Assembly (NCBI GenBank): GCA_025351035.1
Contig: JANXWT010000152.1
Coordinates: 1 to 5,937 of the forward strand
Direction: 5' to 3'
Source: Opitutia bacterium
GTDB lineage: Bacteria > Verrucomicrobiota > Verrucomicrobiia > Opitutales > Opitutaceae
Length of the DNA stretch: 5,937 nt
Both the position numbers and the translations under genes were made by a program. This document shows positions 1 through 5,864 of this stretch, piece by piece. The notes beneath the pieces were generated by a model. The model ran no database searches. It was not told where the DNA came from and saw only the letters and a program-made list of their open reading frames with translations. Within the stretch, counting starts at the first letter, position 1. Each line of letters opens with the position of its first letter.

Positions 1-687
1 TACCCGGCCGGGTCTTCCCCCGCGCCCAAACAGTCGTCGCGCATCTCCACCCTCGCCTTCAACGGCGAACTCAACACCCCGCTCATCCCGATCCAAATGG
101 GCAACGAGTCCTTCGTCGTGCTCATCGACTCCGGCAGCGACGGCAGCCTGACGCTCAATGCCGCGGGTCTGCATCCGAAATTCGCCAACGGCCCGCGCGT
201 CGGCACGCTCATCGCCTCGCTCTCCGGCGACCGCCGCCAGTTCGTCGGCCGGCTCGCGCAAGACATCCTCGTCGGCACCCATGTCATCGAGCACCCCATC
301 GCCGATCTCACCGACGAACTTTCGTCGCTCGGCGGCGAGGTGCTGCGGAATTTTTCGCTCACATTTGACCAGCGACGCAATCAGGTGACCTTCGCCCGGG
401 TTGACGACGGCCCGCTGCGGCTCGCCCCACGTCGCAGCCTTGGTCTCTCGTTCGGCCGTTCGTCCAGCTACTGGCGCGTGCTCGCCGTCGTGCCCGAGAC
501 GCCCGCCACGCAGCTCAATGTCCAGCCCGGCGACCTCGTCGTGCGGATCAACGGCGAGCCGGTGGCCCAGTGGGACTACGAACGCTACGCGCAGTTGGTG
601 AAGGTCGCCGCGAAAATCACCTGCACATTTCTCGCCGGTGCCCGCGAATACGACGTCGAGGTGCCCGTGTTCGAGCTGGTGCCGTAG
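1..687 (+). CDS. Retropepsin-like aspartyl protease with C-terminal PDZ domain (5' partial)
   Basis: The reading frame is open from the first base, so the gene begins upstream; 228 residues are visible. The ATG at 97 is not a convincing start, because it would cut off the beta-strand before the active site. Visible residues 40-49 read VLIDSGSDGS, with the D-S-G triad at 43-45, the catalytic aspartate signature of retropepsin-like proteases. Around residues 110-132 there is the usual domain end (GGEVLRNFSLTFD), which resembles the G-x-x-x-L-x-x-F-x-x-x-x-D pattern of bacterial family members. A PDZ domain follows at about 143-215, with the ligand-groove strand GDLVVRINGEPV at 177-188. Such proteins are expected to cleave or bind peptides, probably in the periplasm, but no signal peptide can be seen because the N-terminus is missing. 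The visible protease lobe may be the second of two. The gene converges on the rRNA methyltransferase. The domain calls are fairly secure; the substrate is unknown. Confidence 0.85.
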   Translation, partial: YPAGSSPAPKQSSRISTLAFNGELNTPLIPIQMGNESFVVLIDSGSDGSLTLNAAGLHPKFANGPRVGTLIASLSGDRRQFVGRLAQDILVGTHVIEHPIADLTDELSSLGGEVLRNFSLTFDQRRNQVTFARVDDGPLRLAPRRSLGLSFGRSSSYWRVLAVVPETPATQLNVQPGDLVVRINGEPVAQWDYERYAQLVKVAAKITCTFLAGAREYDVEVPVFELVP

Positions 688-699
688 CGGCTTCGCCGC
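687..699. terminator. Compact GC hairpin at the stop codon of the protease gene
   Basis: A perfect 5-bp stem, GCGGC at 687-691 pairing with GCCGC at 695-699, closes on a TTC triloop and begins at the last base of the stop codon. No T-run follows, so it is not a canonical intrinsic terminator. It could contribute to transcription termination or mRNA 3'-end protection, and being palindromic it could act on either strand. Its function is inferred from position alone. Confidence 0.35.
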
Positions 700-765
700 A
701 GTTCACGGTTCAAAGTTCACCGCTCAATGTCGGAGCCGACCCGGTGAACCGAGAACTCCGAACTG
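699..765. repeat. Imperfect inverted repeat with 7-base periodic arms in a convergent gap
   Basis: The left arm carries GTTC at 701, 708 and 715, and the right arm carries GAAC at 746, 753 and 760; both are spaced exactly 7 bases. In one register 699-722 pairs with 742-765, with 18 Watson-Crick pairs plus one G-T pair of 24. Its core is a perfect 8-bp stem, GTTCACCG (715-722) with CGGTGAAC (742-749), around a 19-base loop. Shifting by one heptad gives a second register, 700-712 with 745-757, with 12 of 13 pairs. The element fills most of the 85 bases between two converging genes, so it may terminate transcription on both strands. It may also be a copy of a dispersed intergenic repeat. Confidence 0.6.
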
Positions 766-772
766 AAACCTC

Positions 773-2134
773 TCAGCCATTCTTCCTCAGCAAATACGCC
801 GCCGCGCCGTCGTGGCCGTCGATCCAAGGCAGGCTGAGGATTTTCTGCTCCAGCTTGAAGGGACCGCCGGCGCGGGTGTCGAAGAAGGCTTTGATGACGC
901 GGTCGTTTTCCTCGGCGTCGAGGCTGCACGTGCTGTAAACGAGCCGGCCGCCGTTGCGCACGAGCCGCGCGGCGGCGTGGAGCAGCGCGAGCTGCTGCTT
1001 GGCGTGCTTGCCGAAATCACCCTCTTCGAGCCGCCACTTCACGTCGATGCGGTGGCGCATGACGCCGGTGTTCGAGCACGGCGCGTCGAGCAGCACGGCG
1101 TCGTAGCTCGCGGGCAGGTTCAGGTTGCGATAGAAATCGGTGCCGACCTTCGTGAGATCGACCTCGGCGAGCGACACCTGCACGCCCGCCGGGGCGCGGG
1201 AGAGATTTTCCTTCAGGCGCGCGAGGCGCAGGTCGGGTTTCGCGGGCCCGCCGGCTTCGGGGAGTTTCGCCGGCAGGTCGAGCGCGATCACTTTGCCCGA
1301 CTGCATGCGGTCGGCGATGAAGAGACTCTTGCCGCCGGGCGCCGCGCAACAGTCGAGCACACTCTCGCCGGACTGCGGCGCAAGCAGGTCGACGCTCAGG
1401 CGGGTGGACGGGTCCTGCAAGTAGAGCTGGCCGTCGCTGATGAGCCGGCGCACTTCGTCCCAATGCCCGGCCTTCACTTCGCAAAAGCCGGCCCACTTCG
1501 TCGGCGCAAGAAATTCAGGCAGCGGTGCCTCGGTCCGCGTCCGCGCACGGGCGTAGACGGGCGCGGGTTTCTGATTCCAGTCGAGAAGCTGCCGCGTGGC
1601 GTCGGGCCCGAAGAGGCGCAGCCAGCGCTCAACCAGCCACCCGGGGTGGGCAAACTCCACGGCGAGGTCGGCGGCGAGCACGCCGGTCTTGACCGGGCCC
1701 GCGAGGAGCCGGGCGGCGAGTTTGCGGGCGACGGCATTGATCAGGCCGGCCTCCTTCTGACTGGCCACAGTCTTGGCCCGCTCAACGGCGTGGTGGACAA
1801 TTTTGGCGGCGGCGGCTGTTTTGCCCTCCAAAATCTCGAACCCGGCGACCATCAGAATCGCCCGCACTTTCGTGCGCGGAGCGTGCGCCATGAGTCCGGC
1901 GAGCCCGGATTCGATGAGACTGGACCAGCGCACCACACCGTAAAACAAATGCTGACAGCGTGCGCGTTCCTGCCCGGAGAGGATCGCCGGAAGTCCTTCC
2001 AACAGTGTGTCTACTCGCTCGGCGCGCGCGAGCCACCGCTCGGTGACTTGCACGGCAGATTCCCAACCGTCGGTGAGCGCATCGCTGGCACCCGAAGGAG
2101 CTTTATCCAAACCCTGTTTGACATCCCGCATCAT
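773..2134 (-). CDS. rsmB: RsmB-like 16S rRNA (cytosine-5) methyltransferase
   Basis: A 453-residue protein of the NOL1/NOP2/Sun (RsmB/RsmF) family, which moves a methyl group from SAM to carbon 5 of a cytosine in 16S rRNA. Residues about 22-150 look like the NusB-type RNA-binding domain (GWESAVQVTERWLARA, then LFYGVVRWSSLIE) that distinguishes RsmB from RsmF. The SAM-binding motif I is DCCAAPGGK at 261-269. Motif IV is DAPCSNTGVMRHR, with Cys353. Motif VI is VYSTCSLDAEEN, with Cys403, the expected nucleophile; Cys353 is expected to act in product release. The C-terminus ends in DGAAAYLLRK, where many homologs have a DGFFYA-like sequence. Length is close to E. coli RsmB (429). A GTG at 2158 would add eight residues, but the ATG at 2134 is preferred because TTGAGG sits 5 bases before it. 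The target base (position 967 in E. coli) is known only by analogy. Confidence 0.88.
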   Translation of the reverse strand: MMRDVKQGLDKAPSGASDALTDGWESAVQVTERWLARAERVDTLLEGLPAILSGQERARCQHLFYGVVRWSSLIESGLAGLMAHAPRTKVRAILMVAGFEILEGKTAAAAKIVHHAVERAKTVASQKEAGLINAVARKLAARLLAGPVKTGVLAADLAVEFAHPGWLVERWLRLFGPDATRQLLDWNQKPAPVYARARTRTEAPLPEFLAPTKWAGFCEVKAGHWDEVRRLISDGQLYLQDPSTRLSVDLLAPQSGESVLDCCAAPGGKSLFIADRMQSGKVIALDLPAKLPEAGGPAKPDLRLARLKENLSRAPAGVQVSLAEVDLTKVGTDFYRNLNLPASYDAVLLDAPCSNTGVMRHRIDVKWRLEEGDFGKHAKQQLALLHAAARLVRNGGRLVYSTCSLDAEENDRVIKAFFDTRAGGPFKLEQKILSLPWIDGHDGAAAYLLRKNG

Positions 2135-2150
2135 TATGGCCTCAACTAAT
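2118..2150 (+). promoter_or_regulatory. Weak candidate promoter for greA
   Basis: A perfect TTGACA -35-like hexamer lies at 2118-2123, inside the 5' end of the divergent rsmB. No good -10 box occurs 16-18 bases later; the nearest AT-rich match is ACTAAT at 2145-2150, after a 21-base spacer. The 41 bases between the two divergent starts (2135-2175) are more AT-rich than their surroundings and must carry signals for both genes. The greA ATG at 2176 has no clear Shine-Dalgarno sequence before it. Confidence 0.25.
2140..2145 (-). promoter_or_regulatory. Ribosome binding site that decides the rsmB start
   Basis: On the minus strand the sequence TTGAGG lies 5 bases upstream of the ATG at 2134, a good Shine-Dalgarno spacing. 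The in-frame GTG at 2158, eight codons earlier, has no comparable site. A second in-frame ATG follows immediately at 2131. Confidence 0.5.
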
Positions 2151-2175
2151 CGGTTCACTCACTCGATACGCAATT

Positions 2176-4026
2176 ATGAATTCCGCAGCCATCACCTCGC
2201 TCCTTGCCAAACACCCCGCCCTGAAGGCGTCCAAAGCCAAACTCGAGGCCATGGAACCCGGCAATTACGTCGTCCACCGCAGTTGGGGTTTCGGTCAGAT
2301 CAAGGATTACGATGAGTCGGACCAAAAGCTGGTCATCAATTTCAAGGACAAGAAAAGCCACCATATGGACCCGGTGTTCTGTGTCAGCAGCATGGAAGTC
2401 CTCCCCGCCAAGCACATCCTCGCCCGCAAGGAGACCGAGCCGGCCAAGATCAAGGCCCTCCTCGAGGACGACCCCGTGCAGCTCGTCATCGACACCCTGT
2501 CCGCCTACCCGAACAAGGCCGCCAGCGCCATCGAGCTGGAGCACGTGCTCAACCAAGTCGTTGGCGAGGAGAAGTTCAAACGCTGGTTCTCCGGCGTGAA
2601 GAAGCAGCTCATCAAGGACCCGCGCGTCGGCGTCCCGGCCAAGAAGACCGATTGCTACATCGTGCGCGACGAGCCCATTTCCGCGGAGAACGAAATCCTC
2701 GAAGCCTTCGGCTCCACCCGCTCGGCCCGCCGCCGCATCACGCTCGCCGAGGATCTCTTGGCCGCCTCCATCAAGGAAGAGTCCAAGGCCTCCCTCCAGT
2801 TGGTGCTCTCCGGCATCACCGAGGCCGTGCGCGACAGTAACCAGCTCGACGCCTCCGAGCGCCTCTACGGTGCCTTCGTGCGCGACGAACTCGCCCGCAT
2901 CCTCGGCCACGGCACGACCAGCTACAACCCGCCCCAATCCGAACTCATCAAGGAAATTCGCGGCCTCAACGCCATCGCTGAGAAGATTCCCGTCCATTTC
3001 CAGTCGCGCTTCCTCGATCTCGTCAAGGAGACGCATCCCCTCGAATGGCGCGAGATCGTGTTCTCCCTCCTGAAGACCTCGCAGGGCAAGTTCACCACCG
3101 AGTGCATCAACTTCCTCATCGAGCACGGCCAGACCGACGAACTCGCCCAAGCCCTCAAGCGCTGGAAGACCGAGCAGAACCTCCGCGCGCCCGTCCTGCA
3201 CTGGGTGATCAAGAACCGTCACTCGAAGAAATTCGCCAAGCTCCTCACCGAACTCATCACGCCCCGCCTGCTCGGCGCGATCTTCTTCGCCATCGACTAC
3301 GAGGCCCTCCAGTCCGCCGGCACCCGCCGCATCCCCCTTGCCGAGGCCTTGAGTGACGACACCGACCTCATCTCCGATCTTCTCGCCGCCGCGGACACCG
3401 AGACCGCCCGCGATCTCGCAAACAGCCTCCTCCTCAACCAAGGCTTCGAGGAGCTCACCAAGAAGTCGCTCCTCGCCCGCTTCATCAAATTATTCCCGTC
3501 CCTCCAGTCGCTCGTCTCCGGCGAGTCCGAGGTGAAGGACGAACAGCTCCTCGTCTCCCGCGACAGCTACGAGCGCCGCCGCATTGAATACGAAGAGATC
3601 GTCTCCAAGCGCATCCCCGACAACTCCAAGGCCATCGCCGCCGCCCGCGAGCACGGCGACTTGCGCGAAAACTCCGAATTCAAGATGGCCAAGCAGGACC
3701 AGTCCGTCCTCATGTCGCAGAAGGCGCAGCTCGAACGCGACCTCGCCCGCGCCCGCATCAGCGATTTCGCCGAAGCCACCACCGACCAAGTCAGCGCCGG
3801 CACCATCGTCGACCTCCGCGACGTCACGAGCGGCAAGGCCGTCCGCTACACCGTCCTCGGCGCGTGGGACAGCGATCCGGAGAACCACGTCATCGCTTAC
3901 AAGACGCCGCTCGGCCAGGTCATCCTCGGCAAGAAAATCGGCGAGCACGTGAAGCTGAAGATCGGCACCTCGCACCACGAATACCAAGTCGCCGGCATCA
4001 GCCGCTACGCCGACCACAAGAAGTAA
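2176..4026 (+). CDS. greA: Long-form GreA/GreB transcript cleavage factor with N-terminal extension
   Basis: A 616-residue protein whose last ~155 residues are a complete GreA, against about 158 residues for all of E. coli GreA. The coiled coil runs from about 464 to 531 and carries AREHGDLRENSEF, with Asp495 and Glu498 matching E. coli Asp41 and Glu44. These are the acidic tip residues that enter the RNA polymerase secondary channel and stimulate cleavage of backtracked RNA. The FKBP-like domain follows at about 540-613 (SAGTIVDLRDV, then TPLGQVILGKKIGEHV). Residues about 27-72 (GNYVVHRSWGFGQIKDYD, then KLVINF and MDPVFC) resemble the Tudor-like RNA-polymerase-interacting domain of CarD-type proteins. 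About 90-450 is mostly helical and includes FKRWFSGVKKQLIKDPRVG near 134-152. Long GreA forms are known from chlamydiae and spirochetes. The GreA assignment is secure; the CarD resemblance and its function are inference. Start ATG 2176 is the first in frame and preserves the N-terminal domain. Confidence 0.92.
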   Translation: MNSAAITSLLAKHPALKASKAKLEAMEPGNYVVHRSWGFGQIKDYDESDQKLVINFKDKKSHHMDPVFCVSSMEVLPAKHILARKETEPAKIKALLEDDPVQLVIDTLSAYPNKAASAIELEHVLNQVVGEEKFKRWFSGVKKQLIKDPRVGVPAKKTDCYIVRDEPISAENEILEAFGSTRSARRRITLAEDLLAASIKEESKASLQLVLSGITEAVRDSNQLDASERLYGAFVRDELARILGHGTTSYNPPQSELIKEIRGLNAIAEKIPVHFQSRFLDLVKETHPLEWREIVFSLLKTSQGKFTTECINFLIEHGQTDELAQALKRWKTEQNLRAPVLHWVIKNRHSKKFAKLLTELITPRLLGAIFFAIDYEALQSAGTRRIPLAEALSDDTDLISDLLAAADTETARDLANSLLLNQGFEELTKKSLLARFIKLFPSLQSLVSGESEVKDEQLLVSRDSYERRRIEYEEIVSKRIPDNSKAIAAAREHGDLRENSEFKMAKQDQSVLMSQKAQLERDLARARISDFAEATTDQVSAGTIVDLRDVTSGKAVRYTVLGAWDSDPENHVIAYKTPLGQVILGKKIGEHVKLKIGTSHHEYQVAGISRYADHKK

Positions 4027-4053
4027 TCGCCGACGCGGCGCCGCCGACTTCCC

Positions 4054-5013
4054 GTGGCCGCGCCACCCCGCGCTTTGAACTCGTCCTGGGACACGCTGAA
4101 AATCCTCTCCGACTCGACGCGGCTACGCCTGCTCGCCTTGTTGTCGAAGGAGGAACTGTCGGTCGCCGAGTTGCAGGAGATCCTCGGCATGGGCCAGTCG
4201 CGCATCTCGTCCCAACTCGCGCAACTGCGCCAGTCCGGCTTCGTGAGCGACCGGCGCGACGGCAAGAAAGCTTTTTACTCCGTCCGCGCAGGCCAGCCTC
4301 CACGGCAACTCGCGTTGCTCAAGGCTGCGTGCGAGTCCGTCACTGAATTTCCCGAGTCCATTGACGACCGCGCCAACCTCGACCGCACGCTCCAAAAGCG
4401 CCGCCGTCTGTCCGAGCAGTATTTCAACCTCATCGCCGGCAAACTCGGCAAGAACCACTGCCCCGGCCGCTCGTGGGAAGCCCTGGGCCACCTCGCGCTG
4501 CGGCTTGTGCCCGCCATCACTGTTGCCGACCTCGGCGCCGGCGAAGGCCTCGTCTCGCAGCTCATCGCCCACCGCGCCGAGCGCGTCTGGTGCATCGACA
4601 GTTCCCCGCGCATGGTCGAGGTCGGCACGGAGCTCGCGCGGAAAAACGGCCTCGCCAACCTCGCCTACAAGCTCGGCGACATCGAGCAGGTGCCGCTGCC
4701 CGACAAGTCCGTCGATCTCGCCATCCTCTCGCAGGCACTGCACCACGCCAACCATCCGCAGACCGCCGTCGACGAGGCCTTCCGCATTCTGAAGCCCGGC
4801 GGCCAGCTCCTCGTGCTCGATCTCAAGGAGCACGGCTTCGAAAAGGCCCACGAACTCTACGGCGACATCTGGCTCGGTTTCAAAGAGACCGCTCTGCATG
4901 GCTTCCTGAAAAAAGCCGGTTTCCAGAAAGTCGAGGTCACCGTCGTCTCCCGCGAAGCGCACGAACCGATGTTCGAGACGCTCCTCGCCAGCGGCGTGAA
5001 AGCGGTGCGGTGA
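4054..5013 (+). CDS. ArsR-type HTH regulator fused to a SAM-dependent methyltransferase
   Basis: A 319-residue two-domain protein. Residues about 9-80 form an ArsR-type winged helix: WDTLKILSDSTRLRLLALL, then a recognition helix at 47-62 (GQSRISSQLAQLRQSG) and wing RRDGKKAFYSV. The ELCVCDL cysteine motif of metal sensors is replaced by ELSVAEL (Ser36, Ala38), so that metal site is absent. Residues about 150-265 are a class I methyltransferase of the UbiE/Methyltransf_11 type: motif I DLGAGEG at 159-165, the acidic end of strand 2 at Asp182 (CIDSSPRMVEVG), LGDIEQVPLPDKSVD from 207, and ILKPGGQLLVLDL. It probably binds DNA under control of SAM or SAH, or methylates a small molecule; the substrate is unknown. 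The start is GTG at 4054 with no clear ribosome binding site; TTG at 4075 is an alternative. It lies 27 bases after greA in the same frame and probably shares its transcript. It should not be called an arsenic regulator. Confidence 0.87.
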   Translation: MAAPPRALNSSWDTLKILSDSTRLRLLALLSKEELSVAELQEILGMGQSRISSQLAQLRQSGFVSDRRDGKKAFYSVRAGQPPRQLALLKAACESVTEFPESIDDRANLDRTLQKRRRLSEQYFNLIAGKLGKNHCPGRSWEALGHLALRLVPAITVADLGAGEGLVSQLIAHRAERVWCIDSSPRMVEVGTELARKNGLANLAYKLGDIEQVPLPDKSVDLAILSQALHHANHPQTAVDEAFRILKPGGQLLVLDLKEHGFEKAHELYGDIWLGFKETALHGFLKKAGFQKVEVTVVSREAHEPMFETLLASGVKAVR

Positions 5014-5035
5014 AGCACCCCCGTCCGCCCGGGCG
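5004..5035. other. Small palindromes in a convergent 22-base gap
   Basis: GGTGC at 5004-5008 can pair with GCACC at 5015-5019 across the stop codon of the methyltransferase gene. A 10-base perfect palindrome, CGCCCGGGCG, occupies 5026-5035 directly before the stop of the converging gene. Neither has a T-run. They may help end transcription from both sides, but short GC palindromes are expected by chance at this base composition. Confidence 0.25.
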
Positions 5036-5656
5036 CTACGGCACGAGGCCGCGACTGGTAACCAACCGGCGGGTCACGCCGACCAGATCCTCGTAGATGT
5101 CGCGCTTGAAGAGTCCGTCCCCGTGCGCCGCGCGCAAGGCCGGCACCACATGGCGCCAGATTTCCTCATACAAATCGCTGACGAGCGCGGCCGGCGGATT
5201 GCGCCCGGGTCGGCCCACCATGCCCAGCACCTCCCGGATGGCCCGGGTCGGGTTCCGCCCGTGCACTTTGGCGTCGATGCCGTTGAGGTCGCTCAAAGTT
5301 ATTTGCAGCCGGTGCTCCACCGACTCCAGCACATGGAAATCGTGGTCGCCCATCTGCACCCGCAACGCGACGGCGAGACCCAGTTCGAACGGCATGTTGA
5401 AACGCGCCGGCAGCTTCCGGGCGTAGCTTAGATCGTGGATCGAGACTTTGCAGTTCGCCATGAGCCGTTTGATTCGCCGCAACCGGCCGATGCCGACTTC
5501 CGGCATGTCGAAGGTCAGGCGCGGCGTGCGCCCGGCCGCGATCACGGCCACGGTCAACGCCACAAACAACCGCTCATACTGGCGGTCGTAGGGAACATTG
5601 AGGAACACCTGCTTGGCCCGGAGCGGTGACGCTTTTTTGCGCCGGCTCACTGGCAT
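5036..5656 (-). CDS. Rossmann-like protein resembling nucleoside deoxyribosyltransferase/TIR-type enzymes
   Basis: A 206-residue protein of an uncharacterised family that I recognise only by its conserved pattern. A basic N-terminus is followed by a first strand and helix, VFLNVPYDRQYERLFVAL (17-34), then GRLRRIKRLMANCKVSIHDLS (57-77) and the signature ARFNMPFELGLAVAL (84-98). The phrase FELGLA with Glu91 resembles the catalytic-glutamate motif of nucleoside 2-deoxyribosyltransferases and places the protein provisionally in the wider Rossmannoid group that includes TIR NAD-cleaving domains. The family-like block LSDLNGIDAKVHG follows near 121-133. Enzymes of this group act on nucleotides or NAD, and several serve as immune effectors, so a nucleotide-hydrolysing effector is plausible but unproven. 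There is no membrane segment. The ATG is 3 bases after the stop of the 66-residue gene and has a strong AAGAGG site 6 bases upstream, indicating translational coupling. Confidence 0.75.
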   Translation of the reverse strand: MPVSRRKKASPLRAKQVFLNVPYDRQYERLFVALTVAVIAAGRTPRLTFDMPEVGIGRLRRIKRLMANCKVSIHDLSYARKLPARFNMPFELGLAVALRVQMGDHDFHVLESVEHRLQITLSDLNGIDAKVHGRNPTRAIREVLGMVGRPGRNPPAALVSDLYEEIWRHVVPALRAAHGDGLFKRDIYEDLVGVTRRLVTSRGLVP

Positions 5657-5659
5657 GTG

Positions 5660-5860
5660 CTACCTCTTGCGCTTCGCTTCCAGCCGTTCGATCACCGGCG
5701 TATATTTCTCGATGATCTGGGCGTAACGGCGTTTCGACATGCCCAGCGATTCGAGAAATTCGCCCTGCGTCGCCGGCTTGGTCACGTGGCGAAAATGCCC
5801 GTGCCCTCCTCCCGAGGAAGAGCTGTGGCGGGCCGGTTTGCTGAGTGTTGCGGTTGCCAT
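5660..5860 (-). CDS. Small basic protein of unknown function, partner of the 206-residue protein
   Basis: A 66-residue protein that I do not recognise. Residues 1-27 are low complexity, with SSSSGGGHGHFRH near 13-25, and are probably disordered. Residues about 31-66 (GEFLESLGMSKRRYAQIIEK, then YTPVIERLEAKRKR) look helical and strongly basic. The SLGMSKRRYAQII stretch could be the turn and second helix of a small DNA- or protein-binding HTH, but this is weak. An upstream in-frame TTG at 5902 would give 80 residues; the ATG at 5860 is preferred because the region before it can be read as the end of another gene in a different frame. No good Shine-Dalgarno precedes the ATG, so it may depend on coupling to that upstream gene. 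The gene sits 3 bases before the 206-residue gene, so the two are almost certainly co-expressed. A regulator, antitoxin or adaptor role is possible by analogy only. Confidence 0.6.
   Translation of the reverse strand: MATATLSKPARHSSSSGGGHGHFRHVTKPATQGEFLESLGMSKRRYAQIIEKYTPVIERLEAKRKR
5663..5668 (-). promoter_or_regulatory. Ribosome binding site inside the upstream gene's last codons
   Basis: AAGAGG on the minus strand forms the last two codons (Lys-Arg) of the 66-residue gene and lies 6 bases before the ATG at 5656. It fixes that start and means ribosomes finishing the small gene arrive on the initiation site of the next. Confidence 0.55.
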
Positions 5861-5864
5861 AAAA

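Noticed and set aside
812..2149. A 445-codon plus-strand open frame opposite the rRNA methyltransferase gene
   Set aside because: It is the antisense shadow of a gene with all the RsmB family motifs; strong GC bias at third positions removes stops on the opposite strand. Its translation shows no recognisable domain.
2155..3441. A 428-codon minus-strand open frame opposite greA
   Set aside because: It is the antisense shadow of greA, with a low-complexity composition rich in Gly, Glu, Leu and Val and no family motif.
4054..4290. Arsenic- or metal-responsive regulator
   Set aside because: The HTH is of ArsR type, but the cysteine pair of the classic metal site is replaced by Ser36 and Ala38, and no metal-resistance gene lies nearby.
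4123..4962. A 279-codon minus-strand open frame opposite the ArsR-methyltransferase gene
   Set aside because: It is a shadow; the plus-strand product has clear HTH and methyltransferase motifs.
5097..5629. Plus-strand open frames of 64-109 codons over the 206-residue gene
   Set aside because: They overlap a minus-strand gene with a conserved family pattern and a strong ribosome binding site, and show no motif of their own.
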